Shown: positions 1 through 8,157 of the stretch, piece by piece | Layout of the letters: each line of letters starts with the position of its first letter | Numbering within the stretch: the stretch's first letter is position 1 | NCBI GenBank assembly: GCA_002438905.1 | Contig: DJSA01000123.1 | Coordinates: forward strand, 1-41,776 | Length of the DNA: 41,776 nt | Origin: Bacteroidales bacterium UBA6346 | GTDB taxonomy: Bacteria > Bacteroidota > Bacteroidia > Bacteroidales > UBA932 | Reading direction: 5' to 3' | The notes under the pieces: model-generated | Told to the model about the DNA's origin: nothing | Database searches by the model: none | What the model saw: the letters and a program-made list of their open reading frames with translations, nothing else | Translations under genes and position numbers: made by a program

Positions 1-415
1 CGCTGAAGAGGTCTTCCACGGCAATATGGATGGCATTGTCAATGGCGTCAACGCTGCCCAGACCTACATTTTTCTGTCCCTTTAGACCGAGCCTATAATC
101 AATGGAGACGATTCGCAGCCCTTCTCGGAGCATCGCGTTGAACATAGGCATATAGTCTTCGTCATTCCGGCTGCCTCCCACGAATCCTCCTCCGAACATG
201 AAGATGACGGTTGGCTTTTCGCGTCCCGTCACGAATTTTGTCGTCTCTTCTTTCGGCTCATAGATATCCATATAGAGCTTGCATGTATCCCTCTCCGCAA
301 ACATGTAGGTCCCGTCGGGAACAGGGACATCCGGCTTTTTCGCCCGGGCTTCGGCGTCCGGACAGCACAGCGCTGCGGCAACGCAAATGAGCAATTGGAT
401 CAAAGGCTTTTTCAT
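1..415 (-). CDS. Secreted alpha/beta hydrolase (esterase-like), C-terminus cut off by window edge
   Basis: The reverse strand from 415 encodes 138 residues with no stop before the window edge, so only the N-terminal part is present. Residues 1-24 look like a signal peptide (MKKPLIQLLI, then an alanine-rich stretch), which points to export to the periplasm or beyond. A conserved alpha/beta-hydrolase start follows: LYMDIYEP at 47-54, a strand, the oxyanion-hole motif FGGGF at 74-78, then VSIDYRLG at 103-110. This order is typical of carboxylesterase or acetyl-esterase families in Bacteroidota. The nucleophile serine and the rest of the triad lie outside the window, so activity and substrate cannot be judged. 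It lies 105 nt downstream of clpC on the same strand. I saw no clear promoter or terminator in that gap. Confidence 0.8.
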   Translation of the reverse strand, partial: MKKPLIQLLICVAAALCCPDAEARAKKPDVPVPDGTYMFAERDTCKLYMDIYEPKEETTKFVTGREKPTVIFMFGGGFVGGSRNDEDYMPMFNAMLREGLRIVSIDYRLGLKGQKNVGLGSVDAIDNAIHIAVEDLFS

Positions 416-520
416 TTTGTCTGAATTTTGTGGCCGGCATGATACACGCGGCCCGATTTGTACGGTTGGCGTGAGTGCATGATCTGTGCCTTATTTCATT
501 GTTTTTCGGGCAGTTGTCCC

Positions 521-2977
521 TTATTTCTTCGTACGCACTTCACTTACAGTTACAGTTGTCCCACTCTTGTCAGGGGCGAGGCCGATGCGAAGGTGTACTG
601 TCTCCCTGCGGTTTCTCCGACTCCTGTCGCTGATTATGAATTCTGACACCGGGTCTTCTACGAATCTCTGGATGACCCTGCGAAGCGGACGGGCACCATA
701 GCTCGGATCAAATCCTGCCTCAGCGATGAATTTCTTTACGGCGGGAGCGATGTCGAGTCTGTAGCCGGCCTCGAGAATCCTGCTCCTCAGGGCTTTCAGT
801 TCGATATCCACAATCTTGATGATGCTTTCCGGCGTGAGGCTGTTGAAGAAGATGACATCGTCGATGCGGTTGATGAACTCCGGAGGGAATGTTCGCTTCA
901 GCGCCTTGTTCAGCACTGTTCTGCGGTTGTCGCTGACATTTCGGCCTGCTGTTGCGAATCCGACACCGCTGCCGTATTCGTCGAGTTCGCGTGAACCCAC
1001 GTTAGAGGTCATGATCAGTATTGTGTTGCGGAAATCAACCGTGTTGCCGTTACTATCGGTCAGGCGTCCGTCATCAAGTACTTGAAGCAAGAGGCTGTAT
1101 ACATCGGGATGCGCCTTTTCAATTTCGTCTAGGAGCACCACACAGTAGGGCTTTCTGCGCACTTTCTCGCTCAGTTGCCCGCCCTCGTCATATCCGACAT
1201 AGCCCGGAGGCGCTCCGATGAGGCGCGAGACGTTGAACTTTTCCGAGTATTCGCTCATGTCGATGCGCACCATATTCTCCTCGCTGTCAAACAGATACTC
1301 TGCTATGGACTTTGCAAGCTGGGTCTTGCCGACTCCTGTAGGGCCGACAAAGAGGAAGGTGCCGATCGGGCGGGCGGGATCCTTGATCCCGGCGCGATTC
1401 CTCCGAATCGCGCGGACGACGCCGGCTACGGCCTCGTCCTGCCCGACTATCCGCCGCTCCAGCCTGCCTTCCATCCGCATGAGCCTCAGGCTTTCCGACT
1501 GCGCAACGCTGCTCACCGGGATGCCTGTCATCTTGGACACCACCTCGGCGATATTTTCCCGCCTGACAGCATTCCCTCCTCGCAGCCGCACCATTGAACC
1601 GGCCTCGTCCATAATGTCCAGCGCCTTGTCCGGCAGGCATCTATCCGTCACATATCGCGAGGACATGGACACACACGCCTCAAGGGCATCCTCATCATAG
1701 CTTACCCCATGGTACTGCTCATATCTTGGGCACATCCGCTCCAAAATCGAAAGCGTCTGGGCCGCCGAAGTCGGCTCTACGATGATCTTCTGAAAACGCC
1801 TGTCCAGCGCTCCGTCCTTCTCCACAATCTTGCGAAATTCGTCCAATGTGGTTGCCCCTATGCACTGGATTTCCCCTCGTGCCAGCGCCGGTTTGAGTAT
1901 ATTAGCCGCATCGAGGCTTCCTGAGCCGCCGCCGGCTCCGACCATAGTGTGGAACTCGTCTATGAACAGAATCACGTCCGGGTGTGTTGCAATCTCGTTC
2001 ATGATGCCCTTGAGCCTCTTCTCGAAATCGCCCCTATAGCGCGTTCCGGCCACGACTGACGCGATGTCAAGCGAGACCAGTTTCTTTCCTCTCAAAGTAG
2101 GCGGAATGTCACCGGTGGCAATCCGTATGGCTATTCCCTCAACAATCGCCGACTTGCCCACGCCCGGATCTCCTATCAGCATCGCATTGTTCTTCTTTCT
2201 CCTCCCCAGAATCTGAATCACCCTCATTATCTCGTCCTCGCGCCCCACCACTGGGTCAAGCCTATGCTCCCGTGCCGCTGCGGTGAGGTCATATCCGAAC
2301 TCGTCCAGCAGGCTCTGCTCTTCGCCGCGCATCCCGGCACGACCTGCTCCGGAGCCCGTCCCCATACCAGCCTCAGTATCAGCGTCAGAGCCAACCCCGA
2401 CTCCACTGCCGGCATGCAGGCTCGCACCCTTTCCGTTTCCGGTTTCAGCACCGGTTTCAGCACCGGTTTCAGTACCCTCCTCGGCGCCGCGCCCTCCGGC
2501 CGCGGCATCGCCTGCCTCAGGCGCATATCCGCTGTCCAGCAGCCCCAGCTTTGAGAACTCGTCCAGAAGCAGATTGTAAGTCAGCCCATGCTCCTGCAGG
2601 TACTCCGCCCCATAACTCGCCCCCGACTTGCACAGCGCAAGCAGCAGGTGCTGCGGCCCCACGATGTTTCCTCCGGCCTTGGTGGTCTCGAAGACTGCTG
2701 TGTTGATGGTGTTGACCGAACTCCTAGCAAGGGTGATGCTCTCAATGTCAGAATATGGGATGTGCCTCCCCTCCGAAACTTTTCCGTCAATAAAGTCCTT
2801 GAAGTCAGCCAGATCCACCCCTAGAAACTTCAGGTGCAGCGCTGCGAGATTGTCCTCGTGCCGCACCATTCCGAGGAAAAGATGGTCAGGTCCTATCATG
2901 TAACTTCCCGTCCGCATCGCCTCCTCTCTGGCGTAGTTCACGATTGCGTTGAGTGTGTCCGATATTGATATCTTCAT
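521..2977 (-). CDS. clpC: ClpC-type AAA+ unfoldase (Clp protease ATP-binding subunit) lacking the M-domain
   Basis: This 818-residue Clp/Hsp100 unfoldase is expected to unfold proteins and feed them to ClpP in the cytoplasm. Residues 1-150 form the double Clp N-domain. Residues about 160-216 are a Gly/Ala/Glu/Thr-rich linker. D1 has Walker A GDPGVGKS (269-276) and Walker B ILFIDE (336-341). D2 has GPTGVGKT (545-552) and VVLLDE (613-618). A VGF tripeptide at 672-674 matches the ClpP-docking loop of ClpC. The coiled-coil M-domain/UVR segment that ClpC normally carries in the D1 small domain is missing: the D1 end (DEAGSMVRLRGG, 457-468) runs straight into AEVVSKMTGIPV. ATG at 2977 was chosen because the N-domain starts there; the longer reading frame to 3082 runs through the promoter region. 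It is divergent from gyrA. Confidence 0.93.
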   Translation of the reverse strand: MKISISDTLNAIVNYAREEAMRTGSYMIGPDHLFLGMVRHEDNLAALHLKFLGVDLADFKDFIDGKVSEGRHIPYSDIESITLARSSVNTINTAVFETTKAGGNIVGPQHLLLALCKSGASYGAEYLQEHGLTYNLLLDEFSKLGLLDSGYAPEAGDAAAGGRGAEEGTETGAETGAETGNGKGASLHAGSGVGVGSDADTEAGMGTGSGAGRAGMRGEEQSLLDEFGYDLTAAAREHRLDPVVGREDEIMRVIQILGRRKKNNAMLIGDPGVGKSAIVEGIAIRIATGDIPPTLRGKKLVSLDIASVVAGTRYRGDFEKRLKGIMNEIATHPDVILFIDEFHTMVGAGGGSGSLDAANILKPALARGEIQCIGATTLDEFRKIVEKDGALDRRFQKIIVEPTSAAQTLSILERMCPRYEQYHGVSYDEDALEACVSMSSRYVTDRCLPDKALDIMDEAGSMVRLRGGNAVRRENIAEVVSKMTGIPVSSVAQSESLRLMRMEGRLERRIVGQDEAVAGVVRAIRRNRAGIKDPARPIGTFLFVGPTGVGKTQLAKSIAEYLFDSEENMVRIDMSEYSEKFNVSRLIGAPPGYVGYDEGGQLSEKVRRKPYCVVLLDEIEKAHPDVYSLLLQVLDDGRLTDSNGNTVDFRNTILIMTSNVGSRELDEYGSGVGFATAGRNVSDNRRTVLNKALKRTFPPEFINRIDDVIFFNSLTPESIIKIVDIELKALRSRILEAGYRLDIAPAVKKFIAEAGFDPSYGARPLRRVIQRFVEDPVSEFIISDRSRRNRRETVHLRIGLAPDKSGTTVTVSEVRTKK
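2441..2476. repeat. 12-bp tandem repeat, three copies, in the clpC linker
   Basis: Three consecutive copies of GGTTTCAGCACC (the third with one change) lie inside clpC. On the coding strand they encode repeated Gly-Ala-Glu-Thr units in the low-complexity linker between the N-domain and D1. The unit is a multiple of three, so copy-number change would lengthen or shorten the linker without breaking the frame. Confidence 0.85.
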
Positions 2978-3018
2978 TTTAAATAGCCACGTCTTTAGGG
3001 CGCATTTTGCACCCCGTT

Positions 3019-3050
3019 TTTGCAAAATTACGCAAATCTCCGTATATTTG
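3019..3050 (+). promoter_or_regulatory. gyrA promoter (TTTG-N20-TATATTTG)
   Basis: TTTG at 3019-3022 and TATATTTG at 3043-3050 are 20 nt apart, an exact match to the Bacteroidota -33/-7 consensus. Transcription would start near 3054, giving a leader of about 60 nt before gyrA. The leader can fold into a hairpin (GCCA.GACG at 3059-3067 with CGTC..TGGC at 3077-3086). Confidence 0.7.
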
Positions 3051-3054
3051 CAAG
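3023..3054 (-). promoter_or_regulatory. clpC promoter, overlapping the gyrA promoter
   Basis: On the minus strand TAATTTTG (3030 down to 3023) fits the -7 box and CTTG (3054-3051) lies 20 nt upstream as a one-mismatch -33 box. The core elements sit inside the span of the gyrA promoter on the opposite strand. Confidence 0.5.
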
Positions 3055-3112
3055 CTATGCCACGACGTCTTGTCGGCGTCATTGGCGCATGTTAGTGGGA
3101 ATTTGATAAGAT

Positions 3113-5707
3113 ATGGAAAACAACAACGAAGAAAAGATTACGACCGGCAGGATTGAACAGGTTGATATTGACCAGCAGATGAGGAGCGCATACATCGACT
3201 ATTCGATGTCTGTGATTGTCTCCCGTGCGCTGCCTGATGTCAGGGATGGTCTCAAGCCTGTTCACAGAAGGGTGCTATTCGGAATGGAGGGGCTGGGTCT
3301 TTCCTACTCCGGGCAGACTAAGAAATCCGCCAGAATTGTCGGAGAGGTGCTCGGTAAATACCATCCGCATGGAGACTCCAGCGTATATGACGCGATGGCC
3401 CGTCTCGCGCAGTGGTGGAGCGTCCGTTATCCGCTCGTCTATGGGCAGGGAAACTTCGGTTCCATGGACGGCGACCCCGTGGCGGCGATGCGTTACACCG
3501 AGGCCAAGCTCGAAAAGATTTCCGAAGACATACTCGGCGACCTTGAGAAGGACACCGTTGATATGCAGAACAACTTCGATGACTCCCTTCAGGAGCCGAC
3601 CGTGCTGCCGACCAAGCTGCCTTTGCTTCTTCTGAATGGATCTTCCGGAATCGCTGTCGGAATGGCCACGAACATGGCACCGCACAACCTTTCGGAGTGC
3701 TGTGACGGCATCTGTGCCTACATCGACAACCCGGACATCACCATTGACGAGCTCATGCATTTCATCAAGGGTCCGGATTTCCCGACCGGAGGCATCATCA
3801 TGGGCCGTCATGGCATAAAGGATGCGTTTGAGACGGGTCAGGGAAGGATTGTAATCCGTTCTAAGACAGAAATCGAGGTAAGCGAAAGCGGCCGTGAGAC
3901 CATCGTTGTTACCGAAATTCCATATATGGTCAACAAACGTGAGATGATTGAAAAAATCGCTGAACTCGTTGAGACTAAGAAGATTGACGGAATTTCATAC
4001 GTCAACGACGAAACCACCCGTCAGGGCGTGCGCGTAATTATCCGCCTCAAGCAGGGAGCAAATTCTAGCGTTGTTCTGAATAACTTGTTCAAGTACTCTC
4101 CGCTTCAGTCCAGCTTCAGCGTGAACAACGTCGCGCTCGTGAACGGACGGCCTTACACTCTGAACCTCAAGGATCTCATCCGCAATTTCGTGGAGCACCG
4201 CCATCAGGTCATCGTCCGCAGGACCAAATTCGACCTCAAGAAGGCCCAGGCCCGTGCCCACATACTCGAAGGCCTTCTCAAGGCTCTCGACGTGATTGAC
4301 GAAATCATCAACATAATCCGCGCATCGAAGAATGTCGATGAAGCCAAGTCCCAACTCATCGAAAGGTTCGAGTTTACCGACATCCAAGCGTCCGCAATCG
4401 TGGAGATGCGTCTGCGTCAGCTCACCGGACTCGAAAGGGAGAAACTCCAGAGCGAATATGACGAACTCATGAAATTCATCAAATACTGCATCGACGTTCT
4501 CGGAAGTTACGACATGCAGATGGCGATAGTCAAGGACGAGACCATGCTGATGAAGGAGAAATATGGTGATGCAAGAAGAACCGAAATCACTCTGTCCGCA
4601 GAGGAATTCAACCCTGAGGACTTCTATCCTGACGAGGATGTCGTGGTGACGATTTCACATCTCGGATATATAAAGAGGACTCCGCTCACCGAGTACCGCA
4701 CCCAGGCACGTGGTGGCGTGGGTATGAAGGGTGCCGCCAAGAGGGACGCCGACTTCATCGAGCACATCTACGTCGCCAACATGCACAGCACGCTGCTTCT
4801 CTTCACGGAGAGCGCCAAGTGCTTCTGGCTCAAAGTGTATGAGATTCCGGAAGGCTCACGCTCATCGAAAGGACGTGCCATCCAGAACGTTCTGAACCTT
4901 TCCGCCGAAGACAGAATCAAGGCATATCTTAACGTCCGAAACCTCAAGGACGAGGACTACATCAACAATAACTATGTGGTTCTCTGCACTAAGAACGGCA
5001 TCATTAAGAAGACCACTCTCGAAGCCTATTCAAGGCCTCGTGCGAATGGTGTCATAGCCCTCACAATCCGCGAGGGAGATGAACTTCTCGATGTCGCGCT
5101 CACAAGCGGCAGCAGCCAGATTTTCATAGCCGGCAAGGAAGGTCGCTGCGTGAGGTTCGACGAGTCTGATGTAAGGCCTATGGGACGTACTGCCGCCGGT
5201 GTTAAGGGCATCAACCTTGACAGCGACAGCAACGAGGTCATCGGGCTGCTCAGCTACGAGCCTCAGGCCGAGGATGCCGCTGACCACTCCATTCTAGTTG
5301 TCAGCGATCATGGCTACGGCAAGCGCTCCGACTTCGAGGAATACCGCAAGACCAGCCGAGGCAGCAAGGGAGTGAAGACTCTGAATATTACGGACAAGAC
5401 AGGAGAACTCATTGCCATAAAGAATGTTACGGACAATGATGACTTGATGATCATCACCCGTTCCGGACTCACCATCCGCATGGCAGTCTCCGACATCCGC
5501 ATTGCCGGACGTGCAACCCAGGGCGTGCGCCTGATCAACATAAAGGACGGTGACTCAATCGCTGCCGTTTCAGTGGTTGCAAAGAGCGATGATGAGGAAG
5601 AGGTAACCGAGACCCCTTTGGAACAGCCTTCTGAAGGTGATGCCATGCCCGATGATCAGGCTCTTTCAGAAAGCTCTGAGAGCCAAGGAGATGAACAGAA
5701 TCTTTAA
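3113..5707 (+). CDS. gyrA: DNA gyrase subunit A
   Basis: This 864-residue protein is the DNA-cleaving subunit of gyrase, which introduces negative supercoils with GyrB. The breakage-reunion domain is clear: the catalytic tyrosine is Tyr128 in AAMRYTEAKL. The quinolone-resistance region reads HPHGDSSVYD (84-93), with Ser89 and Asp93 at the positions of E. coli Ser83 and Asp87, so no classical resistance substitution is present. The C-terminal pinwheel carries a GyrA-box-like QARGGVG at 531-537, the form seen in Bacteroides GyrA, which favours GyrA over ParC. An acidic, serine-rich tail of about 40 residues ends the protein. It starts about 60 nt after its own promoter and is followed after 97 nt by a TPR gene on the same strand. 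Confidence 0.96.
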   Translation: MENNNEEKITTGRIEQVDIDQQMRSAYIDYSMSVIVSRALPDVRDGLKPVHRRVLFGMEGLGLSYSGQTKKSARIVGEVLGKYHPHGDSSVYDAMARLAQWWSVRYPLVYGQGNFGSMDGDPVAAMRYTEAKLEKISEDILGDLEKDTVDMQNNFDDSLQEPTVLPTKLPLLLLNGSSGIAVGMATNMAPHNLSECCDGICAYIDNPDITIDELMHFIKGPDFPTGGIIMGRHGIKDAFETGQGRIVIRSKTEIEVSESGRETIVVTEIPYMVNKREMIEKIAELVETKKIDGISYVNDETTRQGVRVIIRLKQGANSSVVLNNLFKYSPLQSSFSVNNVALVNGRPYTLNLKDLIRNFVEHRHQVIVRRTKFDLKKAQARAHILEGLLKALDVIDEIINIIRASKNVDEAKSQLIERFEFTDIQASAIVEMRLRQLTGLEREKLQSEYDELMKFIKYCIDVLGSYDMQMAIVKDETMLMKEKYGDARRTEITLSAEEFNPEDFYPDEDVVVTISHLGYIKRTPLTEYRTQARGGVGMKGAAKRDADFIEHIYVANMHSTLLLFTESAKCFWLKVYEIPEGSRSSKGRAIQNVLNLSAEDRIKAYLNVRNLKDEDYINNNYVVLCTKNGIIKKTTLEAYSRPRANGVIALTIREGDELLDVALTSGSSQIFIAGKEGRCVRFDESDVRPMGRTAAGVKGINLDSDSNEVIGLLSYEPQAEDAADHSILVVSDHGYGKRSDFEEYRKTSRGSKGVKTLNITDKTGELIAIKNVTDNDDLMIITRSGLTIRMAVSDIRIAGRATQGVRLINIKDGDSIAAVSVVAKSDDEEEVTETPLEQPSEGDAMPDDQALSESSESQGDEQNL

Positions 5708-5804
5708 AAAGAGACTTATTTTATTGTAAAATCGCAAATGGTTCGGACGGGACTAAGGCAGACCCGGCTGAAACGATATTAAAACATTAAAATTCTGATG
5801 CATT

Positions 5805-7166
5805 ATGAAAAAGACATTAATCGCATTGACAGTTTTGCTTTCTTCTGCTCTTCTGGCAACAGCCCAGCAGAAATCTCCGGAAGCGTTGCGGTCTGCCGTT
5901 GAAAAGGCTGAAGCCGCTGCTGTGAATCCAAAAAAGGCCTCAAAACCGGACACTTGGATTAAAATCGGTAAGGCATATATTGACGCCTACAATGGACCTG
6001 CGGGCCAGCTCTGGATCGGTGCGACCCAGACCGAACTTCAACTCGTGACGGGCAATGCCCAACCGCTTTCCACCGAGACTGTGGACCTCGGAGGCACGCC
6101 TTGCCAGAAGCAGGTGTTTGCAGATAAGGATCTCTATTTCAACCAGCAGGGACAGCTTGTCCTCATCAATGTCACAAAACCGGTGTATGAGGATGCGCTC
6201 GCGGGTGCGCTTTCCGCATATGCAAAGGCCGGTGAACTTGATGTTGATGGGAAGAAAACCAAGCCTATCGTCGCTGCTCTTGACGATATCGCGGCCAAGT
6301 ACCTCAACGATGGAATGAACGCCTACACTCTCGGTGAGCTCAAACTCTCCAGTGAAAAGTTCGAGAACGCTGCAAGGGCTGCCGCTACCGCTCCTTCAAA
6401 CAAGATTGACACAACCGCGCTCTACAATGCTGGATTCACTTCTTGGGCATACGCTAACCAACTAGCTGCAACGGACTCTCTTGCTGCAGTTCAGGAGTAT
6501 AGGCGCGCAAAGGGCTTCTTCGAGTCCTGCCTCGCTGCCAAGTACTATTACGAGGGAGGCGAGGTGTTCGCGAAGCTCCACGACATCTATAACAAGCTCG
6601 GAGAGAAGGATGCCGCAAGACAGATCCTTGAGGCCGGTTTCCAGCAGTATCCAGACAGCCAGAGCATTCTCATCTCTCTTATCAACTTCTACATCGAGAA
6701 CAAGGAGGATCCGAATAAGCTCTTCACTCTGATAGATGCCGCAATCGCGAATGAGCCTGACAATGCATCTCTCTACTATGTGAAGGGCAACATTTACAAC
6801 GAGCTCGGCGACAAGGAGGCGGCTAGGGAGTCCTACTACAAGTGTGCCGAGATCAACCCTGACTATGAGTATGGCTACATCGGTGCAGGGATAATGTACT
6901 ACAACGATGCTGTTGCCATTTCAGAACAGGCTTCCAACGAGATGGACGACAAGAAGTACGAGGAACTCGTTGCGCAGTTCGAGCAGTGCCTCAAGGAAGC
7001 GATTGAGCCGTTTGAGAAGGCATACGCTATTTCAAAGGACGAGAGCATAAAGGCCAACGTTGCACTCTATCTCAAGAACATCTACTATCGTTTCGTCTCC
7101 CAGGGTCCTGAATACGAGGCTGCCTACAAGAAGTATGACGAAATCGTGAAGAATAGTCAAAACTAA
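5805..7166 (+). CDS. Secreted tetratricopeptide-repeat protein
   Basis: The 453-residue product begins with a cleavable signal peptide (residues 1-20, cut likely after ATA before QQ), so it should act in the periplasm. The C-terminal two thirds is helical with TPR spacing. The best unit is around residues 320-353 (YYVKGNIYNELGDKEAARES), with further helix pairs on both sides, so it is probably a protein-binding scaffold. Residues 25-165 match no domain I can name. The gene sits 97 nt behind gyrA with no visible promoter between them. A strong hairpin terminator follows. The gyrA-TPR neighbourhood is, as I recall, common in Bacteroidales. No enzymatic role is visible. Confidence 0.85.
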   Translation: MKKTLIALTVLLSSALLATAQQKSPEALRSAVEKAEAAAVNPKKASKPDTWIKIGKAYIDAYNGPAGQLWIGATQTELQLVTGNAQPLSTETVDLGGTPCQKQVFADKDLYFNQQGQLVLINVTKPVYEDALAGALSAYAKAGELDVDGKKTKPIVAALDDIAAKYLNDGMNAYTLGELKLSSEKFENAARAAATAPSNKIDTTALYNAGFTSWAYANQLAATDSLAAVQEYRRAKGFFESCLAAKYYYEGGEVFAKLHDIYNKLGEKDAARQILEAGFQQYPDSQSILISLINFYIENKEDPNKLFTLIDAAIANEPDNASLYYVKGNIYNELGDKEAARESYYKCAEINPDYEYGYIGAGIMYYNDAVAISEQASNEMDDKKYEELVAQFEQCLKEAIEPFEKAYAISKDESIKANVALYLKNIYYRFVSQGPEYEAAYKKYDEIVKNSQN

Positions 7167-7181
7167 AAGTTTGAACCTGAT

Positions 7182-7211
7182 AAAAAGCCGTCACGATGTG
7201 GCGGCTTTTTT
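7182..7211. terminator. Bidirectional intrinsic terminator between the TPR gene and phoH
   Basis: AAAAAGCCG (7182-7190) pairs with CGGCTTTTT (7202-7210), extended by a G.U pair and CAC/GTG around a three-base GAT loop, with T6 at 7206-7211. The A-run on the left makes it work on the minus strand too. It overlaps the phoH stop codon at 7210-7212. Confidence 0.85.
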
Positions 7212-8154
7212 ATGGTTCTGTGATTTTATCAAATGCCCGTACTATTTTGCTGACCAGCGGATGCCGCACAATGTCGGCATTGGTGAAGGTGATGCAGGCG
7301 ATGCCCTTGATTCCCTCCACGAGTTTCATTCCGCGGAGCAGACCGCTGTCGGACTTGTTCGGCAGGTCTACCTGCGAGGCATCGCCGGTGACGATGAACT
7401 TGGCGTCGCGTCCCATTCGGGTGAGAAACATCTTCAGTTGTCCGAGATTGGTGTTCTGCGCCTCGTCAAGAATTACGCAGGCGCGGTCGAGTGTGCGTCC
7501 GCGCATATAGGCGAGCGGCGCAATCTGAATCGTTCCATCGGTGATGAACTCTTGTAGCTTCTTCGGCGGGATCATGTCCCCGAGAGCATCATAGAGCGGC
7601 TGGAGATATGGGTCGAGTTTGTCCTTGAGGTCTCCAGGCAGGAATCCGAGTCTCTCTCCGGCCTCTACAGCCGGCCTCGTGAGAATGATCCTCTTCACCT
7701 CTCGGTTCTTTAAAGCCCTCACTGCCAATGCGATGGCAACGTATGTCTTTCCCGTTCCGGCAGGTCCAACGGCAAAGATGAGGTCATTCTCGAAATATGC
7801 CTTCACCATTTTTTCCTGCCTCGCGTTCCGCGCCTTTATCGGCTTCCCATCGTTCCCAAACACAATCGGCGCGTCCGAGTGCATCTCGAACTCCGCGGCT
7901 GCATTTTCGCCCTCGAAAAGTTCCTCCACATCGTAGGTGGAAAGCGACCTCTTGTGCATCCTCTTTTCAATCAGACGGCTGATTTTCTCGTTGAATCCAA
8001 TTATGTCGTCCTGTGTCCCATCCAGCAGTAGCTCATTTCCACGGGCCACCACCTTCAGCTTTGGAAAATAAGCGCACAGTGCCTCCAGAAGCCTGTTCGC
8101 TGGCCCGTAAATCTCAATCGGGTCTATCGCCTCAAGTGTAATTGTCTTTTTCAT
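7210..8154 (-). CDS. phoH: PhoH family ATPase
   Basis: This 314-residue cytoplasmic protein is a standard PhoH-like P-loop ATPase. An N-terminal RNA-binding-like region (about 1-70) precedes the ATPase domain. Walker A is GPAGTGKT (130-137) and Walker B is VILDEAQ (227-233). Other family hallmarks are LTRPAVEAGERLGFLPGD (158-175) and VTGDASQVDLP (255-265). PhoH proteins are linked to RNA metabolism, but the exact substrate is not settled. Its start lies 3 nt after the stop of the DUF389 gene, so the two are almost certainly cotranscribed. The terminator at 7182-7211 closes the unit. Confidence 0.92.
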   Translation of the reverse strand: MKKTITLEAIDPIEIYGPANRLLEALCAYFPKLKVVARGNELLLDGTQDDIIGFNEKISRLIEKRMHKRSLSTYDVEELFEGENAAAEFEMHSDAPIVFGNDGKPIKARNARQEKMVKAYFENDLIFAVGPAGTGKTYVAIALAVRALKNREVKRIILTRPAVEAGERLGFLPGDLKDKLDPYLQPLYDALGDMIPPKKLQEFITDGTIQIAPLAYMRGRTLDRACVILDEAQNTNLGQLKMFLTRMGRDAKFIVTGDASQVDLPNKSDSGLLRGMKLVEGIKGIACITFTNADIVRHPLVSKIVRAFDKITEP

Positions 8155-8157
8155 ATA

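Noticed and set aside
2978..3082. Longer start for clpC
   Set aside because: The extra residues run through both divergent promoters and do not match the Clp N-domain, which begins at MKISISD.
3194..3400. Quinolone-resistance mutation in gyrA
   Set aside because: The key positions are Ser89 and Asp93, the sensitive-type residues.
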